Of a stretch of 18,255 nucleotides of DNA, positions 1-7,478 are shown in pieces (within the stretch, counting starts at the first letter, position 1; every line of letters begins with the position of its first letter). The stretch is from positions 1 to 18,255 of the forward strand of contig JAFSHJ010000295.1 of the NCBI GenBank assembly GCA_017440425.1, in the 5' to 3' direction. Below the pieces are notes generated by a model. That model had not been told where the DNA came from. It did no database searches and saw only the letters and a list, made by a program, of their open reading frames with translations. The DNA comes from Oscillospiraceae bacterium. GTDB lineage: Bacteria; Bacillota; Clostridia; Oscillospirales; Ruminococcaceae. The position numbers and the translations under genes are program-made.

Positions 1-230
1 AGAGTGCCGAGTTTAGAAACGGTATTGTGAAGATTGCCGCTACCAAGGTTTCGGCAGGTGTTTCCACCGGTATCGGCGATCACGAAAGCAAATACACCGG
101 CAAAGAAACGGATGATGTTCAGGGCGACGAGCAGTTTGAGATCGACGATAACCGCAGCCTGGATAAGATGTACAGAGATATTACAGAGGAAGGTCTGCAG
201 CCGGTTCTGAATGACTATTTGTATGTGTGA
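1..230 (+). CDS. thiH: 2-iminoacetate synthase ThiH, C-terminal part
   Basis: This is the 3' end of a gene that begins before the window; the open frame runs in from position 1 and stops with TGA at 228-230. ThiH is a radical SAM enzyme that cleaves tyrosine to make dehydroglycine for the thiazole half of thiamine. The visible 75 or so residues contain the family's C-terminal features: a 'KIAATKVSAGVSTGIG' stretch, then 'GDEQFEIDDNRS' and a terminal 'EGLQPVLNDY' segment, as in clostridial ThiH. The radical SAM CxxxCxxC motif would lie upstream and cannot be checked. thiE starts 12 nt downstream, so the two are almost certainly co-transcribed. The context of ThiE and ThiD supports the assignment over the related radical SAM enzyme HydG. 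Confidence 0.85.
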   Translation, partial: SAEFRNGIVKIAATKVSAGVSTGIGDHESKYTGKETDDVQGDEQFEIDDNRSLDKMYRDITEEGLQPVLNDYLYV

Positions 231-242
231 GGGAAAGAGAAA

Positions 243-878
243 ATGAAAAAGTTTGATCCGGGGTTATATTTTATAACCGACAGCACTAACTACACCGAAG
301 AAGAATTTCTCTGTCGTGTAGAGCAGGCTCTTATGGGCGGAGCAACGCTGCTGCAGCTCCGTGAGAAGGACAAGACCACCCGTGAATATATTGCGTTGGC
401 GGAAAAGGTGCACGAAATTGCAAAAAAATATGCCGTGCCGCTGATAATTGACGACCGCATCGACGTGGCAATGGCGGTTGATGCAGAGGGTGTTCATCTT
501 GGACAGAGCGATATGCCAATAAGCATTGCAAGAAAAATTCTCGGTGAAGAAAAAATTATCGGCGCAACCGCAAAAACCGTACTTCAGGCAGTGGAGGCAT
601 ACGAGCAGGGGGCGGATTATCTCGGTGTGGGTGCCATATATCCCACCACAACAAAGGTGAAAACGGTGCTCACATCCACCGGGACACTTGATGCCATCTG
701 TCGTGCCGTGCCGATCCCGGCAAATGCCATCGGCGGGCTGAACAAAGATAACATCGGCATTCTTGCAGGCATCCCAATTGCCGGCATCTGCGTGGTGTCT
801 GCCATTATGAAAGCGGACGACCCCAAATTGGCGGCGCAGGAGCTGAAAGAGGCTGCGCAAGAACTGTGCAAAGAATAG
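243..878 (+). CDS. thiE: Thiamine phosphate synthase ThiE
   Basis: The 211-residue product joins hydroxymethylpyrimidine diphosphate to thiazole phosphate to give thiamine monophosphate in the cytoplasm. It is a full-length TIM-barrel protein of the usual family size. Visible motifs, in order, are QLREKD (38-43), the metal-binding DD of 'IIDDRIDVA' (70-71), GVHLGQSD (83-90), the phosphate-binding loop GADYLGVGAIYPTTTK (123-138), AIGGL (162-166) and VVSAI (184-188). The ATG at 243 follows a purine-rich GAGGGAAAGAG stretch. It lies 12 nt after thiH and 15 nt before thiD, which fits one thiamine operon. Nothing in the sequence suggests damage. A TPP riboswitch, if present, would sit upstream of the window. 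Confidence 0.96.
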   Translation: MKKFDPGLYFITDSTNYTEEEFLCRVEQALMGGATLLQLREKDKTTREYIALAEKVHEIAKKYAVPLIIDDRIDVAMAVDAEGVHLGQSDMPISIARKILGEEKIIGATAKTVLQAVEAYEQGADYLGVGAIYPTTTKVKTVLTSTGTLDAICRAVPIPANAIGGLNKDNIGILAGIPIAGICVVSAIMKADDPKLAAQELKEAAQELCKE

Positions 879-893
879 AGAGGGGCGGTAGTG

Positions 894-1697
894 ATGAAAA
901 CGGCGCTGAGCATTGCAGGCAGCGATTCAAGCGGCGGCGCAGGCATTCAGGCGGATATCAAAACCATGGTGGTGAACGGGGTTTATGCAATGAGTGCGGT
1001 GACGGCACTCACCGCCCAAAACACGCTGGGAGTAAGAGCGATAACGGAAGTTACGCCGCTGTTTTTGCGGCAGCAGATAGATGCCGTGTTCGAGGATATC
1101 TTCCCCGATGCTGTTAAGATAGGCATGGTGCCGTCCGGTGAGCTTATCTGCGCTGCTGCGGAGCGGCTGATATTTTACGGGGCAAAAAACATTGTCGTGG
1201 ATCCGGTGATGGTGTCCACCAGCGGTGCAGAGCTTATGAAGAACAGCGCAGTTACGGCGCTCACCCAAAAGCTGCTGCCCGTGGCGACGTTGGTCACACC
1301 CAACATCCCCGAGGCAGAGGTGCTTATCGGCAAAAAAATTGCAGATAAGCGGGATATGCTTTCCGCTGCACGGCAAATTGAGGAGAGCTGCGGCTGTGCT
1401 GTGCTTTTGAAGGGCGGGCACAGCGTAAACGATGCCAACGATCTGCTTTTCTCAAACGGAGCAGAAACTTGGTTTGAGGGCAGGAGGATAGACAACCCAA
1501 TCACCCACGGCACGGGCTGCACCCTCTCTTCCGCCATTGCGGCAAACCTCGCCAAGGGTTATTCCCTTGAGGAGGCGGTACGCCGAGCAAAGGAATATAT
1601 CTCAGGTGCGCTGGCGGCGATGCTGGATCTTGGTAAAGGCTCCGGACCAATGGATCACGGGTTTGTGTTAAACGGGTACTATACAGAAGAAAAATGA
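894..1697 (+). CDS. thiD: Hydroxymethylpyrimidine/phosphomethylpyrimidine kinase ThiD
   Basis: The 267-residue product phosphorylates HMP and then HMP-phosphate to supply HMP-PP to ThiE. It is a ribokinase-fold protein with the ThiD signatures SIAGSDSSGGAGIQADIKT (6-24), 'VTALTAQNT' (36-44), KIGM (75-78), VVDPVMVSTSG (101-111), TPNIPEAEVL (135-144), LLKGGH (171-176) and the anion hole GTGCTLSSA (206-214), whose Cys209 occupies the catalytic-base position. A GTG at 891 is in frame one codon upstream; ATG at 894 is preferred because it sits 6 nt after GAGGGGCGG (879-887). It is the last gene of the thiamine operon and is followed one base later by a terminator hairpin. PdxK-type kinases share the fold, but the thi context and motifs favour ThiD. 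Confidence 0.95.
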   Translation: MKTALSIAGSDSSGGAGIQADIKTMVVNGVYAMSAVTALTAQNTLGVRAITEVTPLFLRQQIDAVFEDIFPDAVKIGMVPSGELICAAAERLIFYGAKNIVVDPVMVSTSGAELMKNSAVTALTQKLLPVATLVTPNIPEAEVLIGKKIADKRDMLSAARQIEESCGCAVLLKGGHSVNDANDLLFSNGAETWFEGRRIDNPITHGTGCTLSSAIAANLAKGYSLEEAVRRAKEYISGALAAMLDLGKGSGPMDHGFVLNGYYTEEK

Positions 1698-1737
1698 CAA
1701 AAGCATCGGATCAGTTTGGTTTGATCCGATGCTTTTG
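1698..1737. terminator. Bidirectional terminator between thiD and kdgK
   Basis: A perfect 16-bp inverted repeat (1698-1713 with 1722-1737, stem CAAAAGCATCGGATCA) closes an 8-nt loop. The A/T-rich base of the stem gives a CTTTTGTTG tail on the plus strand and a TTTTGTCATTTTT tail on the minus strand. It begins one base after the thiD stop and lies 22 nt from the end of the convergent kdgK, so it can end transcripts from both sides. The hairpin is seen directly; termination is inferred. Confidence 0.88.
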
Positions 1738-1759
1738 TTGTATCAGTAGGAGTGCGATA

Positions 1760-2761
1760 TTATCTTATCACATCGTGGCGGGAGGACATAACGGAGGTTA
1801 TCTCCTTGACAGATGCGAAGTTTATGTCGCTGAGGATGGTGTGCTTCATTGCGTTGGAGGCAATTGCAAAGTTTACGGTATCCTTCACGCTGCTGCCGTG
1901 GATCACGGAATAGACCAGACCTGCGGAGAAGGCATCGCCGCTGCCAACTCGGTCCACCACCTGAATGCTGTATCTGGGGCTGAGGGCAAAGTCTGTACCG
2001 TCGGAATAGGAGGCAAAGACAATGGCGTTGCTTGCAGAGGGGGTGCGGCGCACGGTGACTGCAATGTTGGGGATGTTTGTTATGTTGCGCACCTGTGCGG
2101 TGATATCCTTAAGGCGGTCTTCCGGCTCATCTTCGCAGTAGGAGGAGGCAACACCGAGGATCATCTTCAAATGCTCTTCGTTGCCGATAAGGTGGGTGAT
2201 ATAGGGGGCGAGAGATGTAAAGATCTCGTTTGCCTTTTCTGTGCTGCAGAGGGTGGGACGGTAGTTGATGTCAAAAAACACCTTTATTCCGCGGTCGTGA
2301 GCCTCTTTAAGCATTTTTTTACAGCACTCAAACAGGTTATCGGTGAGGGAGGGGGTTATGCCGGTGAGATAGATGATATCGGTATCCTCAAAAACCTTGT
2401 CCCACTCGTAGTCATCGTAGTTGGATTCGGTGAATGCGGAGGGCGCTCTGTCGTAGATGACCACAGAGGAGCGCAGAGAGGAGCCTTTTTCAAGATAGTA
2501 TGCGCCCATACGGCCTTCGCCGTGAGCAATATATTTTGTGTCGATGTTGAGACCTCTCAAAAAGCCGACACCCTTTTGTGCAAGCAGGTGTGTGGGCAGC
2601 TTGGTAATGAATCGGGTATCCTCGCCCCAAAAGGCAAGGGCTGCGCAGACATTGGCTTCTGCGCCGGTGAAGCTCATGCGCATTGTTTCTGCCTGCATAA
2701 AGCGCTCTTCGTTCTGCGGGCTGAAGTGGATGAGATAATCTCCAAAACCTGTTATCTTCAT
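1760..2761 (-). CDS. kdgK: 2-dehydro-3-deoxygluconokinase (PfkB family)
   Basis: The 333-residue product is a PfkB/ribokinase-family sugar kinase that most likely phosphorylates 2-keto-3-deoxygluconate (KDG) to KDPG in the cytoplasm. Visible are the N-terminal 'GFGDYLIHFSP' strand, GAEANVCAAL (33-42), the KDG-kinase-like stretch 'RSSVVIYDRAPSAF' (97-110), 'FDINYRPTL' (163-171) and the anion hole VDRVGSGDAFSAG (269-281), with Asp276 as the expected catalytic base. The ATG at 2759-2761 overlaps the eda stop by 4 nt (ATGA). It has AAGGAGA at 2769-2775 upstream, which rules out longer in-frame starts inside eda. Direct coupling to a KDPG aldolase is the main reason to prefer KDG kinase over fructokinase or another PfkB member. 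Confidence 0.9.
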   Translation of the reverse strand: MKITGFGDYLIHFSPQNEERFMQAETMRMSFTGAEANVCAALAFWGEDTRFITKLPTHLLAQKGVGFLRGLNIDTKYIAHGEGRMGAYYLEKGSSLRSSVVIYDRAPSAFTESNYDDYEWDKVFEDTDIIYLTGITPSLTDNLFECCKKMLKEAHDRGIKVFFDINYRPTLCSTEKANEIFTSLAPYITHLIGNEEHLKMILGVASSYCEDEPEDRLKDITAQVRNITNIPNIAVTVRRTPSASNAIVFASYSDGTDFALSPRYSIQVVDRVGSGDAFSAGLVYSVIHGSSVKDTVNFAIASNAMKHTILSDINFASVKEITSVMSSRHDVIR

Positions 2762-3408
2762 TTTCTGTTCTCCTTGTAGACGGAAATGCACTGCTGCATT
2801 GTGCGGTTGATCCCCTCGGAGTCGCCCGATGCCAGCATATCTTTCGGCACCATAAAGCTTCCGCCGCAGGCAAGCACGTTCTTGCAAGCAGAGTAATCGC
2901 CGAAGTTGTTCAGGGTAATGCCGCCGGTGGGCAGGAATTTTATATCTGCAAAGGCGCCTTCATAGAGCTTGAACACCTTTGTGCCGCCCATTGCCTCGGC
3001 CGGGAAGAATTTCAAAACGTTAAAACCCTTTGCATAGGCGTGCAGTATCTCCGATGGGGTGGAGCATCCGGGAAGATAGGGAATGCCTTTCTCTGCAGCA
3101 TAGTCGATGAAGGATTCCTCATAGCCGGGAGCAACGAAGAAGTCGGCTCCGCAATCAAGGGCGGTATCCATCAGCGCAAAGGAGTTGAGTGTGCCTGCGC
3201 CAACGGTGAAATCGGGATGGTTCTTTTTGATATATGCAATGGCTTCGGGTGTGAATGCGTGGCGCATGGTTATCTCAATGCTGCGCACGGGGGTGGGGAG
3301 GATAGCCTCCAGAAATGTATCAAGTTCCTTTTGGTTTTTGAAGCATACAACAGGAACAAAACCTACTTCGGTAAGCCGGGATGAATATTTTTCTGCAAAC
3401 AAGCCCAT
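2758..3408 (-). CDS. eda: KDPG/KHG aldolase Eda
   Basis: The 216-residue product is a class I aldolase that splits 2-keto-3-deoxy-6-phosphogluconate into pyruvate and glyceraldehyde 3-phosphate. With the ATG at 3408, the key residues fall at the same numbers I recall for the E. coli enzyme: Glu45 and Arg49 in 'IEITMRH', Thr73 in GAGTL, Pro94 in 'FVAPG', the Schiff-base Lys133 in 'VLKFFPAE', Thr161 in 'PTGGI' and Ser184 in 'CGGSF'. That agreement, plus GAGAGGA 8-9 nt upstream, favours this start over an in-frame ATG at 3429. The gene overlaps kdgK by 4 nt, so the aldolase and its substrate-supplying kinase should be translated together. No dehydratase, isomerase or hexuronate transporter is adjacent, so upstream pathway steps must be encoded elsewhere. 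Confidence 0.94.
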   Translation of the reverse strand: MGLFAEKYSSRLTEVGFVPVVCFKNQKELDTFLEAILPTPVRSIEITMRHAFTPEAIAYIKKNHPDFTVGAGTLNSFALMDTALDCGADFFVAPGYEESFIDYAAEKGIPYLPGCSTPSEILHAYAKGFNVLKFFPAEAMGGTKVFKLYEGAFADIKFLPTGGITLNNFGDYSACKNVLACGGSFMVPKDMLASGDSEGINRTMQQCISVYKENRK

Positions 3409-3463
3409 ATGAATTTTCCTCTCTTGCACTTTATTTTTATTTGCCGTGTGTCTGTTTCCGTCG

Positions 3464-3577
3464 GCCCCGCCGCCCCATCACCCCCGGGAGCAGCCACGGC
3501 TCTGCCGTGGCAAAGGGGAGCGCCCCTTCTGCGACCGTTAAGGTCGCAGGCTCCCGGGGTGATGGGGCAGGCGGGGC
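3464..3577. repeat. 114-bp branched inverted repeat: outer stem enclosing three hairpins
   Basis: The outer arms 3464-3491 and 3550-3577 are inverted copies over about 27 bp, each with one single-base bulge (left arm GCCCCGCCGCCCCATCACCC and on). Between them sit three consecutive hairpins: 3493-3511 (GCCACGGC/GCCGTGGC, 3-nt loop), 3513-3528 (AAGGGG/CCCCTT, 4-nt loop) and 3529-3549 (CTGCGACC/GGTCGCAG, 5-nt loop). Almost every base is paired, giving a closed four-way junction on either strand. It is much richer in G+C than the AT-rich DNA around it. No T-run follows on either strand and there is no open frame. A dispersed mobile repeat or a structured leader RNA for eda are both possible. The structure is seen; the role is unknown. 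Confidence 0.85.
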
Positions 3578-3619
3578 AGTCTGCATCATCAAACAGCGAA
3601 CGAAAACCCTATAAATAAA

Positions 3620-3625
3620 ATTATA
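3620..3625 (-). promoter_or_regulatory. Possible -10 box for eda-kdgK
   Basis: The minus strand carries a consensus TATAAT (plus-strand ATTATA at 3620-3625) about 212 nt before the eda start. No good -35 box is visible 17 nt further upstream, and no better -10 was found between the branched repeat and eda. If it is used, the whole 114-bp branched element would lie in the eda leader RNA. Confidence 0.3.
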
Positions 3626-3660
3626 ATACAATTTTGAGAAAAGTATATGACTTGATTTGC

Positions 3661-3689
3661 TTGAAAATTAGCTTAAATTGCGGTATAAT
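3661..3689 (+). promoter_or_regulatory. SigA-type promoter for the AraC-acyltransferase operon
   Basis: TTGAAA (3661-3666) and TATAAT (3684-3689) are separated by exactly 17 nt, a near-consensus vegetative promoter. The expected transcription start, around 3695-3697, falls almost on the GGAGGG ribosome binding site at 3696-3701, leaving a very short leader. This position decides the AraC start: in-frame TTG 3678 and ATG 3690 would lie upstream of the transcript. Confidence 0.75.
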
Positions 3690-3707
3690 ATGAGCGGAGG
3701 GATTTGT

Positions 3708-4514
3708 GTGTTTGAAATCAACGAGTATTTTTACCGACTCCACGGGCGGGACGATTTTGTGCAGAAGAACCATTCGCACAACGAGATAGAGTTCATCCAG
3801 GTAATAAGCGGAAGCGGAACGGTGCTGAAAAACGATAAGACCTATCTGCTGCAGAGTCAGTATATCTATGTAATAGATGCGCGCAACGCCCACATAGTCT
3901 ATCCGCAGGAGAATTGCGAGAACTATGTGCGCAACAAAATAGTGATAAATGCAGATTCGTTTGTAGGTTTTTGCGGTGAACTGGGAATAGAACAGCTGGC
4001 GGAGAAAATACTTATATCGGAACCCATATCGACGGCGGAAAATCCGGAGATAGATAAGCTTTTCAAAATGATAACAGAGCTCTGCACGGCAGGCAGCAAG
4101 GGGCTGGCGAACGGATATATGCTGGAGCTTGTACATTGGATACACCTGAACTCAAACACACGCACCCACGGCGAAAGAGACACCACCATACAAAAGATAC
4201 TCAACATTATTGCGGAAAAAGAGGGGATCACCTCTCTGAGCGAAATAAGCGGGATGCTGCACATGGATAAATATTATATCTGTCACCTGTTCAAGGATAA
4301 AACGGGAAGAAATCTTTCGGATTATCTGTCGGACAAAGTTTACGAAAAGAGCTGTAAGCTTTTGGCAGGTACATCCTATTCGGTGGAGAAGATAGCGTTT
4401 ATGTGCGGATTTTCCACCGCATCCTCAATGACAAGGTTTTTCAAAAACAGAAGCGGAATGTCCCCCACAAAATTCAGGAAAGAAAAACAGCAAAGTCTGC
4501 AGCTTCGCTTTTGA
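3708..4514 (+). CDS. AraC-family transcriptional regulator with N-terminal cupin domain
   Basis: The 268-residue product has a cupin-type sensor domain over residues 1-100 ('HSHNEIEFIQVISGSG' and a second strand set ending near 'DARNAHIVYP'). A C-terminal pair of helix-turn-helix units follows at about 160-260. The second carries the AraC signature: 'SVEKIAFMCGFSTASSMTRFFKNRSGMSPTKFR'-type residues spanning 225-257, with the invariant GF and P positions present. The GTG start at 3708 is chosen because GGAGGG ends 6 nt before it and the promoter overlaps the earlier in-frame starts. The next gene begins 35 nt later on the same strand with no terminator between, so it probably controls the hydrolase-acyltransferase and membrane-protein genes. 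It could also act on the divergent eda-kdgK unit. The inducer is unknown. Confidence 0.9.
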   Translation: MFEINEYFYRLHGRDDFVQKNHSHNEIEFIQVISGSGTVLKNDKTYLLQSQYIYVIDARNAHIVYPQENCENYVRNKIVINADSFVGFCGELGIEQLAEKILISEPISTAENPEIDKLFKMITELCTAGSKGLANGYMLELVHWIHLNSNTRTHGERDTTIQKILNIIAEKEGITSLSEISGMLHMDKYYICHLFKDKTGRNLSDYLSDKVYEKSCKLLAGTSYSVEKIAFMCGFSTASSMTRFFKNRSGMSPTKFRKEKQQSLQLRF

Positions 4515-4549
4515 TGGAAGAAACCGACCACAGTTAAGGAGATCGATCG

Positions 4550-6715
4550 ATGGCATTATCGGCAAAAACAATGAGAAAACAGCTTGCCATATTGAAACCG
4601 CTGGTCAGCGGACTGTCCCTGAAAACTCTTCGCAAGGGACAAAACAAGGTTGGCGAGCTGATGGAATCCAAATATCGGGAAGAGGTAATAGTAAAAGAAC
4701 ACAGCTTCGGTTTGTTCGAGGGGGCATGGATAATCCCGAAGGATGAGCGCCGTCAGGGAGTTGTGCTGTATCTCCACGGAGGAGGATATACCTGCGGCGG
4801 ACTGGAATATGCATTGGGATTTGGTTCCATGCTGGCGGTGAGCAGCGGAGTGCGTGTGTTTTGCGCCGCCTACAGATTGGCGCCGGAGAACAAATTTCCC
4901 GCTGCAGTCGACGACGTGACAGAGGCATATGAATATCTGTTGAGCAAAGGCTATGCACCCAACCACATTACCCTTTGCGGAGAAAGCGCAGGCGGCGGAC
5001 TGTGCTATTCGCTGTGCCTTAAACTGAAAGAGCGGGGAATAGAACTGCCCTGCGGAATAATTGCAATATCTCCCTGGACGGACCTGACCGCATCGGGAGA
5101 ATCATACGAAAAAAACAAAGATGTCGATCCGTCAATGTCCAAAGAGACGCTGGAGTTTTTTGCGAACAGCTATACCGATGACAGGACCGATCCATTGGCA
5201 TCGCCGCTGTTTGCGGATGTAACGGGGATGCCGCCGTCTCTGATATTTGTGGGCGGCGACGAGATAATGCTCAGCGATTCCGAAAATATGCACGGCAAAC
5301 TGCAGAGTGCGGGAGCAGAGAGTAAACTGACGGTGGCGAAAGAGCGCTGGCACGGATATCTGCTCTACGGCTTGGAGGAAGACAAAAAAGACCTGGAAAT
5401 GATAAACAAATTCCTGAACAGCGTAATGACAAAGGAAACCAAGCTGCGCTGGATGCCGCTGGATAACGCAGCAAAGATATATCCTGCGGCAAGAAGACAG
5501 AATTGGAGCAACGTGTTCCGCCTTTCCGCAACGCTGACAGAGGATGTGGACAGAGAGGTGCTGCAAAGTGCGCTGGATGTGACGGGAAGAAGATTCCCCT
5601 CCATAGCGGTGAGACTTCGCAGAGGTGTGTTCTGGTATTATCTCCAGCAGCTCTCAAAAATGCCGCAGATAAGGGAGGAAAGCTGCTACCCGCTGACAAG
5701 AATGTCCAAGGCGGAGACGAGAAAATGCGCTTTCCGGGTCATCGTGTATAAGCGGCGCATAGCAATAGAGATATTCCATTCTCTCACGGATGGCACCGGC
5801 GCAATGATATTCCTCAAAAGTTTGGTCGCAGAATATCTGCAGCAGAAATACGGTGTACACGTTCCGCCCGAAAAGGGAGTGCTTGGCAGAGTGGAAGAAC
5901 CTTCCGAGCAGGAGATGGAGGACAGCTTCCAGAAATATGCAGGCAACATTGCCGCATCAAGAAAGGAAAACACAGCGTGGCATCTCAGCGGCACCCCCGA
6001 ACCCGCAGGCTTTTTGAATGTGACCTGCCTGAAGGTGCCGGTTAAAGAGGCGCTTGCAAAAGCCCACGAATACGGAGTGAGCCTCACAAACTTTTTGTGT
6101 GCGGTGATGATGCAGGCGCTGCAGAATATGCAGAAGGAAAAGGTTGCTTCCGTGAAAAAGCGCAAGCCCATCAAGGTGCTGATACCGGTGAACCTGCGAA
6201 GTCTGTTCGACAGCCACACGCTGCGCAACTTTGCAATGTATACCACCCCGGAGATATTGCCCTGCCTTGGTGAATACAGCTTCGAAGAGATATGTCAGGT
6301 GATAAAGAACAGAATGGGTGCGGAGATAACCCAAAAACAGATGAGCATGAAAATTGCCGTAAACGTGAACAGCGAAAAGATAATGGCTGTCAGGGTGATG
6401 CCGCTGTTTGTGAAAAACATCGTTATGAAAGCGATCTTCAATTCTGTTGGAGAGAAAAAATCCTGCCTCACCATCTCAAATTTGGGTGCGGTGAAGCTGC
6501 CGGATGAGATGATGCCGTTTGTGGAGCGAATGGACTTTGTTTTGGGGGTTCAGGCAAACGCCCCCCACAACTGCGGAGTGCTTTCCTTCGGAGACAGTCT
6601 GTATATCAATTTCATCCGCAACATAAAGGAAGCGGACCTGGAGTATCATTTTTACAAAGTGCTGAGGGATTTTGACCTGCCGGTGCAGGTGCAGAGCAAC
6701 TCGCAGGAGAATTAG
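4550..6715 (+). CDS. Fusion of alpha/beta hydrolase and condensation-like acyltransferase
   Basis: This 721-residue protein has two domains. Residues 1-295 are a hormone-sensitive-lipase-type alpha/beta hydrolase: the oxyanion motif HGGG (76-79), 'YRLAPENKFPAAVDD' (108-122), the nucleophile motif GESAGG with Ser146, acid Asp237 in 'VGGDEIM' and His268 in 'RWHGY' form a complete catalytic set. Residues 300-721 resemble the wax-ester-synthase/alcohol-acetyltransferase/condensation fold, with HSLTDG (410-415) matching HHxxxDG; the first His is Phe but the catalytic second His and the Asp-Gly are kept. 'VLIPVNLRSLF' (543-553) and 'SNLGAVKLP' (643-651) fit that fold. There is no signal peptide. 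The ATG has AAGGAG 8 nt upstream. The protein may move an acyl group between carriers or esters; the substrate is unknown. Confidence 0.8.
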   Translation: MALSAKTMRKQLAILKPLVSGLSLKTLRKGQNKVGELMESKYREEVIVKEHSFGLFEGAWIIPKDERRQGVVLYLHGGGYTCGGLEYALGFGSMLAVSSGVRVFCAAYRLAPENKFPAAVDDVTEAYEYLLSKGYAPNHITLCGESAGGGLCYSLCLKLKERGIELPCGIIAISPWTDLTASGESYEKNKDVDPSMSKETLEFFANSYTDDRTDPLASPLFADVTGMPPSLIFVGGDEIMLSDSENMHGKLQSAGAESKLTVAKERWHGYLLYGLEEDKKDLEMINKFLNSVMTKETKLRWMPLDNAAKIYPAARRQNWSNVFRLSATLTEDVDREVLQSALDVTGRRFPSIAVRLRRGVFWYYLQQLSKMPQIREESCYPLTRMSKAETRKCAFRVIVYKRRIAIEIFHSLTDGTGAMIFLKSLVAEYLQQKYGVHVPPEKGVLGRVEEPSEQEMEDSFQKYAGNIAASRKENTAWHLSGTPEPAGFLNVTCLKVPVKEALAKAHEYGVSLTNFLCAVMMQALQNMQKEKVASVKKRKPIKVLIPVNLRSLFDSHTLRNFAMYTTPEILPCLGEYSFEEICQVIKNRMGAEITQKQMSMKIAVNVNSEKIMAVRVMPLFVKNIVMKAIFNSVGEKKSCLTISNLGAVKLPDEMMPFVERMDFVLGVQANAPHNCGVLSFGDSLYINFIRNIKEADLEYHFYKVLRDFDLPVQVQSNSQEN

Positions 6716-6725
6716 GGGGAAGAAT

Positions 6726-7421
6726 ATGTATTGTGTTAAATGCGGCGTAAAGCTTGCAGATACCGAAAAAAAGTGTCCTCTCTGCGGAACAAGGGCAATT
6801 CACCCGGATATCATCCGTGAGCAGGGAGAGGAGTTGTATCCCAGGAGAGTTTATCCCGATGATAAGAGCAAAACGATGCTGTGGCAGACTGTGGCAATAG
6901 CGCTTGCGTTGACAGCAATGCTGATAACGTTTGTCTGCGATATGCAGCTGGGCGGCGGTGTCACCTGGTCGGGATACGTAATAGGCGCACTTACGGTCGT
7001 ATATGTGATGCTGGTGCTGCCGTTTTGGTTTAAAAAGCGCAATCCGGTAATATTTGTTCCGGTCAGCTTTGCGGCCATCGGTTTATATCTGCTGTATATC
7101 AATTTTGTCACCAAAGGCGATTGGTTTTTGAGCTTTGCCTTCCCGGTGGTGGGCGGTGTTGCGGTGATAGTAACCACCGTGGTGGTGCTGTTTAAATATT
7201 TGAAGCACGGAAAGCTCTATGTTTTGGGCGGCGCCATCATTGGTTTCGGCGCATTTATGCTGCTGGTAGAATTTTTGATGGTGATAACCTTCAAAAGCTA
7301 CAGCTTCATCGGCTGGTCATATTATCCCCTTGTTGCGCTGGGAGTATTGGGCGGTTTCCTCATTTTTCTTGCCATCAACCGCCCGGCAAGAGAACTTATG
7401 GAGCAAAAATTCTTCTTTTAA
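6726..7421 (+). CDS. Zinc-ribbon six-helix membrane protein (DUF6320-like)
   Basis: The 231-residue protein starts with a short zinc ribbon in which Cys3, Cys6, Cys17 and Cys20 form CxxC-x10-CPLC. A polar linker to about residue 50 and six predicted membrane helices follow (about 52-73, 82-102, 108-128, 134-157, 164-188 and 197-217). The positively charged 'WFKKRNP' and 'KYLKHGK' loops suggest a cytoplasmic ribbon. The overall layout is like the DUF6320 proteins of Firmicutes, from memory rather than a search. ATG 6726 is chosen because GGGGGA at 6715-6720 lies 5 nt upstream and the Cys motif begins at once; a longer in-frame start inside the previous gene lacks these. It lies 10 nt after the acyltransferase fusion, so the two products probably act together at the membrane. 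Confidence 0.75.
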   Translation: MYCVKCGVKLADTEKKCPLCGTRAIHPDIIREQGEELYPRRVYPDDKSKTMLWQTVAIALALTAMLITFVCDMQLGGGVTWSGYVIGALTVVYVMLVLPFWFKKRNPVIFVPVSFAAIGLYLLYINFVTKGDWFLSFAFPVVGGVAVIVTTVVVLFKYLKHGKLYVLGGAIIGFGAFMLLVEFLMVITFKSYSFIGWSYYPLVALGVLGGFLIFLAINRPARELMEQKFFF

Positions 7422-7478
7422 TACATTTTAAAATTGGATACCACCTGCCCAAAAGCGATTTCCGATAAGAAAAAATAA

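Noticed and set aside
1694..2779. A 361-codon plus-strand frame opposite kdgK
   Set aside because: Starts inside thiD's end, runs through the terminator hairpin, and is the mirror of a clear PfkB kinase.
3464..3577. The branched repeat as an intrinsic terminator or CRISPR remnant
   Set aside because: No T-run follows on either strand, it lies upstream of genes on both sides, and there are no regularly spaced direct repeats.
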